Source of the DNA: Strigamia acuminata
Taxonomy: Eukaryota > Arthropoda > Chilopoda > Geophilomorpha > Linotaeniidae
Reading direction: 5' to 3'
Assembly (NCBI GenBank): GCA_949358305.1
Contig: OX442319.1
Span: 2,852,001-2,916,000, forward strand
Length of the DNA stretch: 64,000 bases
Shown here: one piece after another, positions 45,052-55,786 of the stretch
How the letters are laid out: every line of letters begins with the position of its first letter
Numbering within the stretch: the stretch's first letter is position 1
Position numbers and translations under genes: made by a program
The notes under the pieces: generated by a model
Told to the model about the DNA's origin: nothing
Database searches by the model: none
What the model saw: only the letters and a program-made list of their open reading frames with translations

Positions 45052-46445
45052 TACAAATCGAAAAAAAAAAGCCTGGGAAGATAAAATAAAGTGGAAGGAA
45101 ACGAGCGGAAATCAAATCCAAATCCAGAAATATTAGTAACACGTAACCAGAGCTCTCTTTTAGCTGGGTCGTTGGACCAAACCAACGAGCTTCCCCAGGG
45201 GTGACCACGTGGAGGTAGAGAGTTGGATTTTACACCCCCTAATTAAAACACAAAGTAATACAAAAATGAAAAAGAAAAATAAATACGTAAATAATTGTAT
45301 GGAAGATACAAGTTAGCTGAGAACGTATTTGCTTAAAATACAAAAAAAATTGGCCAAGACTATAGACGTGGGGCTATTTTCACCGATTTTGGCGAAAATA
45401 ATCATAGAAATCGGTGAAAATAGACATGTGGTTTATTTTCACCGATTTCGATGGAAAAGATCGCTTAATTCAAACGAAAATAATTGTTCTTTAAATTAAA
45501 CCCGAAGTAAACCTAATCAGATTTTTTTTTTCTTTTAAATAAAAAAAAAACGAAGAATATATTTTCTTCTGGAATAATGAACAATTATTTTAGTAGGAAT
45601 CAGGCGACCATTTCTATCGAAATCGATGAAAATAGCCCACACTTCTGTTTTCACCAAAGTCGGTTAAAATAACCCTAACGTCTATTTCCACCGATATCGG
45701 TGGAAATAGCTTTTCCGAAAAAAATTACCTTCCGTATCCATCGGCCAACGAGACAAACAACTCTGCTAAACTAAAAACAGTAAATAGAACAAATTAATCT
45801 CTCCAAAATCATCTTGAACGAACCAAACTGCGACTGACGGCGTGGCATGGTGACCGCGATGGCGCATTCCCGCTCGATACTCCAGACAAAGGAGTCTTCT
45901 TCCCATCATGCTTTGCAATAGGTGACACTAAAACCCGAAGTACTGCATAGTATGGCAAAGGCAAATGGTGACGCAAACGAAAAAAATCTCGAAAGACGGA
46001 AATAAATTTAACACTTTTGGTTTTTTGTTTTCAACTATGGAATTTTTTGGAGAAACTGACAATTTTCGTAAAGCCGTTTGATTTTTTCACTTTGAAAATA
46101 ACATTTAAGAGGGTTTGTAACCCCTAGTTCACGCCAACTAGGAAACACAGATGGCGCCACCGTAGCCCTACACATGCTATAGCTTATAAAGATGTGATGT
46201 TCCCTACAGCTTCCATTGGGGGTAAAAATAAATAAAAAGTGTCCCCAACACAGGGAATTAAATTCTTTGCAAAGTTATTTTCAAATTTTATTTCAAAACA
46301 AAACAAAACAAAACCACCTTAAGACTAGCACAATTACAGCAAAATTATCAAATAAAATCCAAGCGACAAAAAATGTCGTCTACCATCTTAACCGCAGTCT
46401 AAAAGAAAAATTGAAATATTAATTTAAAAAATTAAATCAATTAAT
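45052..46445. other. AT-rich intergenic stretch with one inverted-repeat element
   Basis: Holds an element at about 45361-45692 with opposed ends (ATAGACGTGGGGCTATTTTC left; reverse complement of the right end ATAGACGTTAGGGTTATTTT). Otherwise no gene was recognised. Confidence 0.6.
45361..45692. mobile_element. MITE-like element with ATAGACGT-CTATTTTCACCGA ends
   Basis: The two ends are inverted and share ATAGACGT, then (C/T)TATTTT-ACCGA. The inner part repeats ATCGGTGAAAATAG in both orientations. About 330 bp, non-coding, no target duplication defined. Confidence 0.5.
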
Positions 46446-48925
46446 CTATTTTTTAAATTGGATATTACTGCAGTTATAAGACTTGTTGAAAACAATAAGC
46501 CAATGATGTTCCTGGGCACAAATGACACGCATAACCGGCTGAGTATCGGGTCGTTTTTCATTCGCCACATGGCAATAGTAGAGGATTTCAGTAGCAATGG
46601 TGAAAGTGGTTTCATTCCAGTCCCACAAGATACACGAACTAGGCGGTTTGGGAGGTTTGCCTACACATATCCCTTGAGCACGGGCTCGTCTCAAGTCCTC
46701 TTCATTCTGATCTAAAGCGCCTATTTGTATTAAGTAAAAATTAGGCTTATAACACCACGCGTCGAATCTCAATACGAGGGGACAGGATAAAAGGTTGAAC
46801 GGTTGAACGGGTTGAACGGGTTGAACGGCAGGGTAGGTCTAAAACCCGGTTCAACCTCGGTTCAACCCAGTTCAACCCGGTTCAATCCATCAACGGTTGC
46901 ACGGGTTGAACGGGTCTAAAACCCGGTTCAACTGGGTTGAACCACTTCAGCTGAATTGGCTAAGCAGAAAAATTATACCTAGATAAAAAAAATCCAAAAA
47001 ATTCCAACAAGTCGTGAAAAACAGCGACGAGTAGCAAAAAATGAGTGCAAAATTATGAAAAATATCGAAAATTAGCAAAAAATGAGTGCAAAATTGCGAA
47101 AAGTAACGAAAATTAGCAAAAAATGAGTGCAAAATTACGAAAAATATCGAAAAATATCGAAAATTAGCAAAAAATGAGTGCAAAATTACGAAAAATATCG
47201 AAAATTAGCAAAAAAATGAGTGCAAAATTAGAAAAATATCGAAAAATATCGAAAATTAGCAAAAAATGAGTGCAAAATTACGAAAAATATCGAAAAATAT
47301 CGAAAATTAGCAAAAAATGAGTGCAAAATTACGAAAAATATCGAAAATTAGCAAAAAAATGAGTGCAAAATTAGAAAAATATCGAAAAATATCGAAAATT
47401 AGCAAAAAATTAGTGCAAAATTACGAAAAATATCGAAAAATATCGAAAATTAGCAAAAAATGAGTGCAAAATTGCGAAAAGTAACAAAAATTAGCAAAAA
47501 ACGAGTGCAAAATTACGAAAAATATCGAAAAATATCGAAAATTAGCAAAAAATAAATTTGATTTTATTTCTATTTAATTCTATCGTTGAAGTTGTTGATT
47601 GATTGATTGATTGATTTATTATTTATTTATTTATTAATTGGCAGTCTTATTCTGGAAAGTTTTTACAATTTTCACATTTAAAGTAATCCCTTGATTTCAA
47701 AAAGGCCTCGGTTACATTGGCGCAGCATTTGTGGTACCATTTCCGACATATTACACATAACACTTGTTTTTCGTTGTGTTTCGAATCTTGGGCACACAAA
47801 TTTGCTTCGCATATTGTCCAATTTTTATCCACGTCGAAATCGGAATGCAATGTGGTGATTACATGTCTGTATTCACTATTACCTATAGGCATTGGGTTAT
47901 TGCCTAAATAGGTTATCAAATCCTCTAATTGCAACGACCAACTTCTAACACTCATATTCATTTTTTGCTAATTTTCATTACTTTTCGCAATTTTGCACTC
48001 ATTTTTTGCTAATTTTCGATATTTTTCGATATTTTTCGTAATTTTGCACCACTTTTTTGCTAATTTTCGATATTTTTCGATATTTTTCGTAATTTTGCAC
48101 TCATTTTTTGCTAATTTTCGATATTTTTCGATATTTTTCGTAATTTTGCACTAATTTTTTGCTAATTTTCGATATTTTTCGATATTTTTCGTAATTTTGC
48201 ACTCATTTTTTGCTAATTTTCGATATTTTTCGATATTTTTCTAATTTTGCACTCATTTTTTGCTAATTTTCGATATTTTTCGATATTTTTCGTAATTTTG
48301 CACTCATTTTTTGCTACTCGTCGCTGTTTTTCACGACTTGTTGGAATTTTTTGGATTTTTTTTATCTAGGTATAATTTTTCTGCTTAGCCAATTCAGCTG
48401 AAGTGGTTCAAATCAGTTGAACCGGGTTTTAGACCCGTTCAACCCGTGCAACCGTTGATGGATTGAACCGGGTTGAACTGGGTTGAACCGAGGTTGAACC
48501 GGGTTTTAGACCTACCCTGCCGTTCAACCCGTTCAACCCGTTCAACCGTTCAACCTTTTATCCTGTCCCAACTACGAGCGCCGATTATCGATAATTTTTG
48601 TGCACTTACAGTGATAATCATTATTTTGAATTAATATAACTATTCATTTTTTCGGTTTTTATAATATTTTACCAGGTTGAGGATGTTTCTTGGAAGTTTT
48701 TTGGCTATAAAGAGCCAAAGCGGAAACAACGGTTCCAACAACGATGATAATAGTAAGGAATATCACTAATGTAATCAGAAGCGGTCTTAGCATTTGCATG
48801 TGTAAGTGGCGAAATTTTACTTGTTCTGAAGTTCTGGAGATGAGAAAAGGATTGGTGAGATTTTAAACATGTAGTTTGTAAACTACTCACCTGTCATCGT
48901 AACCTGTAATTGGATCGCGAAGCAT
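46446..48925 (-). CDS. Small type II membrane protein with sushi-like ectodomain (copy A, complete)
   Basis: Exons on the minus strand: 48925-48891, 48833-48673 and 46711-46446 (stop TAG), 153 aa. All four splice sites are GT/AG and phases agree. The N-terminus is polar (MLRDPITGYDDR, TSEQVKFRHLHM), then a single membrane segment (LLITLVIFLTIIIVVGTVVS) without a signal cleavage site, a basic juxtamembrane part (YSQKTSKKHPQP), and an outside domain. That domain reads CVGKPPKPPSSC, WDWNETTF, ILYYCHV, PVMRVICAQEHHW and ends with a fourth Cys after NKSY. The C-x-G-(E/K)-P-P start, YYC, V-C and final W resemble a sushi/CCP module. The last exon parallels copy B one-to-one. Two N-glycosylation sequons (NET, NKS) fit an outside location. 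Function unknown; sushi domains usually bind proteins. The second intron holds a 1.8 kb foldback element. Confidence 0.72.
46779..48569. mobile_element. Foldback (FB-like) element, 1791 bp, with PHD-like ORF
   Basis: Two long inverted arms (46779 to about 47560, and about 47958 to 48569). Both begin GGGACAGGATAAAAGGTTGA, continue through GTTGAACGGGTTCAACC-type motifs and a unique block (GCTAAGCAGAAAAATTATAC), and end in a satellite of ATATCGAAAATTAGCAAAAA units. Flanks CAATACGAG and AACTACGAG suggest an imperfect 9-bp target duplication. Satellite-filled long arms and 9-bp duplications are the hallmarks of Drosophila Foldback elements, related to Mutator-like transposons. No transposase is present. 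It lies in intron 2 of copy A. The arms contain many tandem units and differ in unit number. Confidence 0.8.
47647..47961 (-). CDS. PHD-like zinc-finger ORF inside the foldback element
   Basis: 104 aa, the whole unique centre of the element. The N-terminal half is unremarkable (SWSLQLEDLITYLGNNPMPI). The C-terminal half has ICEANLCAQDS, QVLCVICRKWYHKCC and YFKCENC. This is a C4HC3-like pattern with the 'W-H--C' core of PHD fingers, which read histone tails. ATG 47961 lies next to the arm satellite. Either a captured host exon or a protein used by the parent element. No intron visible. Confidence 0.55.
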   Translation of the reverse strand: MNMSVRSWSLQLEDLITYLGNNPMPIGNSEYRHVITTLHSDFDVDKNWTICEANLCAQDSKHNEKQVLCVICRKWYHKCCANVTEAFLKSRDYFKCENCKNFPE

Positions 48926-49721
48926 TTTAAATTTAAGCTTTAAGAGGCTTACACAGTGAGTTATCACAAATGTTAGGTTTTTATTAACAATTGGTTAGTT
49001 GTTATCATTGTTGTGTGCCTGAAATTAACATGAGCAAAGCACTTGTTTTTTTTTTCCCATTGAAATTTGTTTTATTATTTGAAATATTTAAAGTCTTGTA
49101 AAATAACTACAAAATCTGAGATTGTATTGCAAAATTGTTCCAATGGAGCTTCAGTTCACCTATTTACTTCAAAGTAGTGGTAGGGCTTCTTCAGTAGTAG
49201 GACAAACTGCAGAAGAAAAAAAAAGCTTATTTTATAAATATTGAAAATCGAGTTGTGGAGAGTAATTATGTGAAATATTGATAGTTAAAAACGAAGCAAA
49301 AGAATTTCTGTGCAGGAAATGACATTGTAAATCAACATTTTCCAATGTTGTGAACTTGACCGAAAGGAATTACAAAACAAATACTTCCACAATACCTTTA
49401 CAATCCACATGGTTCAAAAATACATTTGTAATGCATTTTTGCATACTATTGTGAGTGTTCAGACGGACGTCACGTAGTCAGGAAGGGCCAAGAGGTGCTG
49501 GACGCAACACACACGGTGGCCATTGTGCATTTACACACGACGTGCAGGGGCAGCCGGTCACACTATTGACTTGCAAAGGTTGCAAAGGTACATTTTGCAT
49601 TCCAAATATGAATGCATTTTCACATGCATTTTTCATTTGTATTACGAAATACATTATTTAATGTATAAATAATACAGTGCACTTGTTTCCGTGAAATGCT
49701 AACAGTTTGAAATGCACTATA

Positions 49722-49895
49722 CGGTCGAAACTCTTTATAACGAATCACGATATAACGAATTACCGATATAACGAATGTCGAATACCTAAAAATGTCTGGT
49801 TTGGTTGATTGGCCATAGAACACCACGTTAAAAAAATTTGATATAACGAATTCTCGTTATAACGAATCGATTTTTCGGGTCCCTTGCGATTATTG
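49722..49895. mobile_element. Tc1/mariner-type MITE (CAGTCGAAACTC family), decayed copy
   Basis: Similar along its length to 56806-56983 (CGGTCGAAACTCTTTATAAC start, middle ACCTAAAAATG-CTGGTTTGG, TCCCTTGCGAT near the end), but the right terminus is eroded. It lies between copies A and B. A third, poorer copy is at 58640-58795. Confidence 0.65.
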
Positions 49896-50005
49896 TAAAA
49901 TATATTTTTGAATCATATGGGAACTTTGATTTGTTTCTAACATTATACAATAACAGATTTTTGGTGCAATGTTTACGACCAAAAACTGTACAATTTTATG
50001 ATTGA

Positions 50006-50475
50006 TTATTTATGCTTACAGCAGCTTTCTGTCGTGTCGTAAGTGATTTCCCAGCGATTTTTCGTATTACATTCTGCACGTCTTACAACCTTCGGAGTGG
50101 ATGTCCGAGCAGCCACGACATGACGACAGTAGTAACTGATGACTGTTCCGATCTTGTAATCTCTTTCATTCCAATTCCACGTTATACAAGGTGCTGGCAT
50201 TCTTGGAGGTTCTCCGATACACGCTTTATTTTTTCGAGCCCATCTGGCCTCAATATCACCACTTCGATCAAAACGAGCTAAGCAAAGAAGAGCAAGAATT
50301 AATAAACAAATAAACGAATATTATTTCAGTTCAGTTCAATTTACTTACCGGCGGGCTTATTTTTCGCTTCTTTAGTTAACTCATTGTGTCTGTACAAAAC
50401 GAGTGCAGTGAGAGTACTTAATGCAATGATGATAAGAACGAATATTACAATGGACGTGATTGCAACTGCTTTCAT
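50006..50475 (-). CDS. Small type II membrane protein with sushi-like ectodomain (copy B, complete)
   Basis: Exons 50475-50349 and 50277-50006 (stop TAA) on the minus strand, 132 aa from ATG at 50475; donor GTAAGTAA, acceptor GCTTAG, phase kept. A membrane segment starts at once (AVAITSIVIFVLIIIALSTL), followed by a charged linker, then the outside domain: ACIGEPPRMPAPC, WNWNERDYKIGTVISYYC, VVRRAECNTKNRWEITYD and a CC pair near the end. It aligns with copy A over the whole last exon. Both introns fall at the same place just after the membrane segment. An upstream ORF (MTEPDTESQNSERFNHPR, near 50.6 kb) looks like a cytoplasmic N-terminus such as copy A has, but I could not join it in phase, so the start may be incomplete. 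Function unknown. Confidence 0.68.
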
Positions 50476-50763
50476 TATTTTTCTGGTTGAACTAGAATAA
50501 ATTTAACGAAAATGTATAATTGTATTTTTAATTACTCCTAGGATGGTTAAACCGTTCTGAGTTTTGGGATTCTGTGTCCGGTTCGGTCATTTTCGTTGGT
50601 GCCGGAAAAAACAGGCTGAAATAATAGGTTATGAAATGTTGAATTTGTTTGCACGCAATTCCCACCAGTTGGCGCCTCAAGCTTCGTGACACAACAAACA
50701 AAACACAAGAAATTGAATTTATTGGCCACAAGGACACTTAAATTCGTGATTATCAATTAAAAA

Positions 50764-53700
50764 TTATTTAACATTTATTTTAATTTGTGTGTTATTACAG
50801 TCAGTTTTAAGAACTATTTTTCTAAATCTGTCAAAAATTGCTTGCAGTTTGCTTCCTGGGATTCTTTGGTTGGCATCTCGTAGTTGTTCTATTGCTGACT
50901 TTGTCTGGTAAAATTTGGATGGTTAAAAAGAAATATTCACTATTACTGCAATAAAAAGACGTACAGTTTGAATAATTTCCTCTTCTGACAAATTTGCACA
51001 TGAAATGGGTTGACCAAAAATGATTCTATAAGAAAGGATAAATATAGCATACAAAATTTCAATGGCGGTCACCGGACTCAACATCGGCCTGGACACATAC
51101 TGAACTCCGTCAAAATATTGTGACATTCAAACACATGCATCGAAAAATTCGTCCTCGCTTTCAGCCAGTTGAACCGACTGATGCAAGTTCAAAGTGTTGT
51201 TGTCAACAGCACTGTTTGGGTCGCTGTGAGTCTGACCTTTTGACCACATTTCTTGCGGAAATTCTGGCAGATACGGTTTCAACTCCCGACCGTAAGTGGA
51301 TTGCAAGTTTTTATTGTCAATCAAGCGATGCAAGCGATGCAAACATCAAACATCAAATTTCAGTAGCTGCATTCGAAAAGTCTGTTTAAAATTGCAGTTA
51401 AACATGTTTTGCTGGTAAGCTAGATTCACAGTGTCACACTTGTGTTCACACTAGATGCAACGCAAGAAAACTGACGCAACGCAAGCTGCTTGTGTCCAAA
51501 AATTCTTGATGTTGATGCCAATTCCTGCTTCAACTCCAAGTTGAAGTAAGCGACACAACGGAAGTAAAGGTCTTGCGGCCAACCAATCACGATCGACTCC
51601 CAACTTTCGTCGATTCATGTTTGGTTGGCGACACTTTGCCACATGGAAACAGGCCGCCATTTTCGGTTTCTGAAACTACCGTAGTTCTAGAACCAGATTC
51701 AATTCCAGGTTTCATTAAAACCATCTGATTGTCCAGACGTAACATCAATTGTTTCAGCACTGTTCACACGTTCCCTACAGTGCGAACAGACTCTGCGTTT
51801 GACTAATTTTTCCTTGCGTTGCATTACGTTGCTCCTAGTGTGAACACAAGTGTGAACCAGGGCTGGACTAGGAACAAAGTTATTGCCGGGAAATCTGGGT
51901 GTCCGGGCCACAATTAATGAAGTCGGGACAGGCCACAGCGAGCCGCGACAAGCCACAGTGGCCACGGGCCACCGAAAAACTCCCGGTAGCCCACCGGGCC
52001 AGTCCAGCACTGGTGTGAACCTAACTTTACCTAAATACTGTTCAGTGGTGTAGCATCGGGGGTGCAGTGCGTGTAGTGATATGGATTCAGGAGCCTAGGG
52101 AGCCCATGGAATATGAAAAAAGTGATTTCTTTAATAAATGTAATGTTAATGCTAAATTAATATACCGTATGAAAAATCCTAGCTACTGCTCTGGTGAAGA
52201 GTCCATCAACCCAATTTGCGCACGGACCCAATGACTTCTTGCGCATACCCACTTCGACTTAAAGTTAGTTTGAGGCAACCCTAGGTCAAGCAGTTTAAAA
52301 ACGCGGCTAGTCCACATGACTTTTCAAATACAGCTATTGCGTACCGTTCGCTTATAATCCAAAATCGGATTTTATTTTTACTTAATGATAAAGGCATCAA
52401 AATTACTTACACTAATTTGACTGGAAGTCCACCACCACAAAAAGCAATATTTAAGTTGTGTGGTGTAAACCGACTGCGCAGAAATGCTAATTACAGAAAG
52501 AGAAAAAAAAGTTTAAAAAAAGTTGTTTAAAAAGCTTGTGTAAATTTTTATTTGTAAATACAATATTCAAAGTGGGCAGTTCAAAGTCTACGTACGGTTT
52601 TTGTCGTTTCTATGAACAGCAAAAACAGAAGACAAAAACATGCTGAATCATGAATATGTGAAATTATTTGATTTTTGTGTCTGTTTACAGTTTAACCGAT
52701 TAAGTATTACCAAAAATGTATTCATTTTATTCAATTGTGACCATTTGTCAGTCAGCAGTCATGGCCGCACCTATTAAATGGGCCGTGCATAAATGCACGG
52801 AGGAAAATAATGGCGACACAACCGCTGACCAGGCCACATAGTCAGCGCTTAGTCTTGCAGTGGGTTGCAGGAACACAGCCAAGCATGGGAACACTTGTGT
52901 ATGTGGAGCAGTGCTGGACTGGGAACAAATTTAGTACCGGAAAATCTGGATAGATCGGGCCACAACAAAAGGAAAATAAATTCACAGCGTCACGGCCACC
53001 GGGAAATTCTCGATATCCCGCAGGGCCAGTCCAGCACTGATGTGGAGAGATATTGGATGCACAACACAAGATGAAAATGACTCAAGACATGGTGCACTTG
53101 AGTTTTATATGGCCTTTACATTGTTTTCTCAAATCTTGAACCACATTGCTGCAACTATCCCAAGACCAACTGCTGGCTACATGGTTATGTGGGCCATTTC
53201 TTACTCTTTGAACTTGTAAGAACTACTTACGGCGAACAAAAAAAGGCATCCAGAAGGATTCCAGTAAGTTGACACAAAAAAATGGAATAACTTGCTAAAC
53301 AAGAAAAGAATTAAGTGTAAACATAGTGCAGAGGCTTAAAGGAGAACAATATCAGCAATTATATTAATTAGAAATGTATAAATGTATATATACCGTTTGA
53401 GTTTCTTTGCTAACTTTAGCAAAGTTCGTATCATCGCCCCAATCTACTTCATATTGTTCATCTGCATTTTTAATTTCCTTGGGTCCACCCGGAGTGATAA
53501 CCAAGTCAAACCCTTTGTTCAAAATTCCGACACATTCTTCGTGATTCCACGGTCTCAAATCAACATACTGAAAAAATCTTTTTAACCCTGCAATAGTAGT
53601 TAAACATTAAGTTTTGTGCACATAAATCAGTAAGAATTTGTACCTGGTAGATTTGCTTGGAATTTATCAATCACTCCAAAAACACGATTTTGTCTGTATG

Positions 53701-55786
53701 TTGTCAGTTTTGAAAAAAGACCACCGTAATGTGAAGGAAAGATTCCCCTGTTTCCTACAAGTATAACTGGCTCAGATGAGGGGATGTTTTCGAGGCCAAT
53801 AGTCTCGAATCCTGAAAAGAATTAAATAGGCCTAAGTGAGATTTTCCTTATGTTTTCTTGGTAGTAACGGAGCAATGTTAAATAGTCAGTGAGATACAGT
53901 GGAGTTTTTTTCGAAGTCAAGAATATTTTTGCTTGGTTTATTTTCCACTCGATTATTCTCGAGCAAATCCTTTTGACCAGGAATCCTTTCGACCTCGATT
54001 CCATTCGAGCAAGATTATTTTCTGGGAGGAAGATTCCGTCACCTAAGCTTTTAGTGGGAATCTTGTCGACTGTAATCCAATCAACTTGACCGGTTCCTGT
54101 TTGACAGAAATAAAGAAATTTAGTAATCCGTATTGCTGATTGATTAGATTCCGTTTGACTAAATTCTTTGGTCGACAAAAATCTAATTGATTAGATTCTA
54201 GCAGTGTTGTATTGAACGCGTTCACTTTTTAAAGTAAACGAAAAATTAGAACTTCACTCACTTTTAATGGTGAACGTCGCAAAAACGTTACTTTTTATTG
54301 GACTTTTAAACGTTTTGATGACTTTTTTATCATCAAAATGTTCATTTCCAATCGCAAACAGCCGTTTTCGTCATAAAAAGACATGAAAACTACTGCTTTT
54401 CTAAAAAAAACAGAAGTCGTTTCTGCCATCTGTAATGCACAAAATGGAAGGAGAGCGCCCGCTACACACGGTGCCCCTCGTGATCCAGATGCTCCTAGGC
54501 GTCGTCGAGGCCGCCCCGTATACACCCACTGCCTGACCCTGCAGCGGCACCTACACGTGGTATTCGTCGACGTCGATCACCAAGCCCAGCTGGGGAGGAA
54601 ACACAACCGCCAGCGCAACGCCGCAGAACCAGACGGAACATTGCCGAAGATGTGCCCCAAGCGCTCGTAATAGCACCTGTTGAGGAGGAATATGCGGTAA
54701 TGCCTGATGAATGGGCCAACATCAGGGAACGGCAGCGACTCCATGCCATTGCACAACTACCCGAGGTAGTTCATACAGTGGCGGCCCAGTTGATCAAAGT
54801 GCTGACCGAGGCAAACGCAGGTCTAATGGTGCAGTTGGAACCAACAGATTAATTTATTTTTATTTTATTTAATTAAATTTTAATCAGTGCGCACTTAAGA
54901 CGCGCACACTTAGGACGTGCTCACTTGCATTGTGCGTCCGTGAGACAGCGCCTTTGCAACGTGCCCAATTGAGGTGCTCAATTGATTTCAGTGCTCACTT
55001 GCACTGTGCTCATATGGTCCCTGCCCGTGTCAATATTTAAAAAAAAATTGAAAAGTGAACGTGAACTATTGGTTAAAGTTCGTGAATTTGAACTAAGTTC
55101 ACTTTGAAAAAAATTGCAGTGAACATAAACTTGAACGCATTCACATTTAAATGAACGAGATACAACACTGGATTCTAGCCTGCCTTATTTTCGACCAGGA
55201 ATATTTTCACTAGGATTCCTTTCGTCCAAGTGGAAAATAATTCTGTTTTGTGCATAACATAATGAAACAAAAAAAACACATTAGTTGTTATGTATTGTCG
55301 GTTTGGTCGAAAATATTTCTGGTCGAAAATATTCCTGGTCGGAAATAATCCGGTTGGGTCGAAAATATCCCTTGTAACCACCATGACTGTTATATTTACC
55401 AAACCAAACTCTGGAAACCCAATGCATCCATCTATAAGCTGCTTGTGAAGCTTCAGACTTATTTGCTTCTGTGTATCCTTTTACATATTGTTGGTGTAAT
55501 AACTGCAATTTATGAGCCACTGCAGCACCACCATACATTGTGATCACAAACAAGAAAATGCCAATAAATGGTAGCTGAAATTAAATTTAATTGAAAAAAG
55601 GAGTTTTAAATTTTTTCGATAACTACTTACCACAAAAACTTGGAACAGAAACCCATACAGATTGACAAGGATAAATTGTATAACTGTTTCACCAGCTATG
55701 AAATCAAGAAATGAATAGAATGGATCTTCTACTGTTTTGTTCACATTTGGCAGCCATGATAAAAAATCATCATTCATTTCATCCAT
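50764..55786 (-). CDS. TMEM68: TMEM68-like acyltransferase-fold membrane protein (one internal exon not found)
   Basis: Exons on the minus strand: 55786-55631, 55574-55400, 53811-53644, 53587-53394, [one not located], 52486-52411, 51025-50965, 50904-50764 (stop TAA). The N-terminus is acidic, then membrane segments (TVIQFILVNLYGFLFQVFV, FIGIFLFVITMYGGAAV). The lumenal/cytosolic domain follows the TMEM68 order: GLENIPSSEPVILVG, FQANLPGLKRFFQYVDL, LVITPGGPKEI, WGDDTNFAKV, GGGLPVKLV, FGQPISCANLSEEEI, NQRIPGSKLQAIFDRF. TMEM68 makes triacylglycerol/ether lipids at the ER. The expected catalytic HX4D is not present: the aligned residues are NRGIFPSH. The exon with the PMFTxN block should lie between 53393 and 52487, where a hAT MITE sits. 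The gene may be a divergent non-acyltransferase paralogue or be damaged. Confidence 0.7.
51127..51309 (-). CDS. Possible coding fragment ending in an acidic motif
   Basis: The minus-strand frame reads LKPYLPEFPQEMWSKGQTHS, then LHQSVQLAESEDEFFDA and a stop. The acidic EDEFFDA motif occurs in lipid-transfer proteins (OSBP/CERT type), but nothing else supports that. It lies in an intron of the TMEM68-like gene. The plus strand is also open here. Confidence 0.2.
   Translation of the reverse strand, partial: NLQSTYGRELKPYLPEFPQEMWSKGQTHSDPNSAVDNNTLNLHQSVQLAESEDEFFDACV
51432..52020. mobile_element. MITE-like element with TTCACACTAG-ATGCAACGCAA ends
   Basis: TTCACACTAGATGCAACGCA at the left and TTGCATTACGTTGC-CTAGTGTGAA at the right are inverted repeats. 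A similar motif near 42737-42880 (TTCACACTATGAAG, AATGCAACGCAATG) suggests a second copy. Its right edge was the target of the nested hAT MITE at 51858. Confidence 0.5.
51858..52012. mobile_element. hAT MITE (CAGGGCTGGACT family), copy 2, 155 bp
   Basis: Ends CAGGGCTGGACT and AGTCCAGCACTG, flanked by the perfect 8-bp duplication GTGTGAAC (51850-51857 and 52013-52020). An 8-bp duplication and CAG...CTG ends are typical of hAT. Confidence 0.88.
52909..53039. mobile_element. hAT MITE (CAGGGCTGGACT family), copy 3, 131 bp
   Basis: Ends CAGTGCTGGACTGGGAAC and CCAGTCCAGCACTG, with the perfect 8-bp duplication ATGTGGAG (52901-52908 and 53040-53047). It lies in the TMEM68-like gene, in the interval where one exon is missing. 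A plus-strand frame spans the site (ALEFYMAFTLFSQILNHIAA), of unknown nature. Confidence 0.88.
54202..55170. mobile_element. hAT-type element, 969 bp, with an internal ORF
   Basis: Ends CAGTGTTGTATTGAACGCGT and ...GTATCTCGTT-type right end (reverse complement CAGTGTTGTATCTCGTTCAT), flanked by the perfect 8-bp duplication GATTCTAG (54194-54201 and 55171-55178). It lies in intron 2 of the TMEM68-like gene. It has no hAT transposase but a plus-strand ORF (54502-54852). Confidence 0.85.
54502..54852 (+). CDS. ORF carried by the 969-bp hAT element
   Basis: An open frame of about 117 codons without a clear start: a basic, Pro/Arg-rich part (RGIRRRRSPSPAGEETQPPA) then an amphipathic helical part (EEEYAVMPDEWANIRERQRL, VVHTVAAQLIKVLTEANAGL). 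It does not resemble hAT transposase or its BED finger. It is GC-richer than its surroundings, consistent with a captured sequence or part of the parent element's second gene. Confidence 0.35.
   Translation, partial: SSRPPRIHPLPDPAAAPTRGIRRRRSPSPAGEETQPPAQRRRTRRNIAEDVPQALVIAPVEEEYAVMPDEWANIRERQRLHAIAQLPEVVHTVAAQLIKVLTEANAGLMVQLEPTD

Noticed and set aside
44535-45185. 216-aa minus-strand ORF with repeats
   Set aside because: Reverse reading of the 75-bp repeats and the knuckle ORF; the plus strand has the recognisable CCHC motifs.
53086-53226. Plus-strand frame ALEFYMAFTLFSQILNHIAA as a host exon
   Set aside because: No splice context and no recognised family; it overlaps a MITE duplication. 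Left as a note only.
53299-53345. Minus-strand stretch with TMFTLN as the missing TMEM68 exon
   Set aside because: The similarity is very short, and no good donor follows; phase could not be satisfied.
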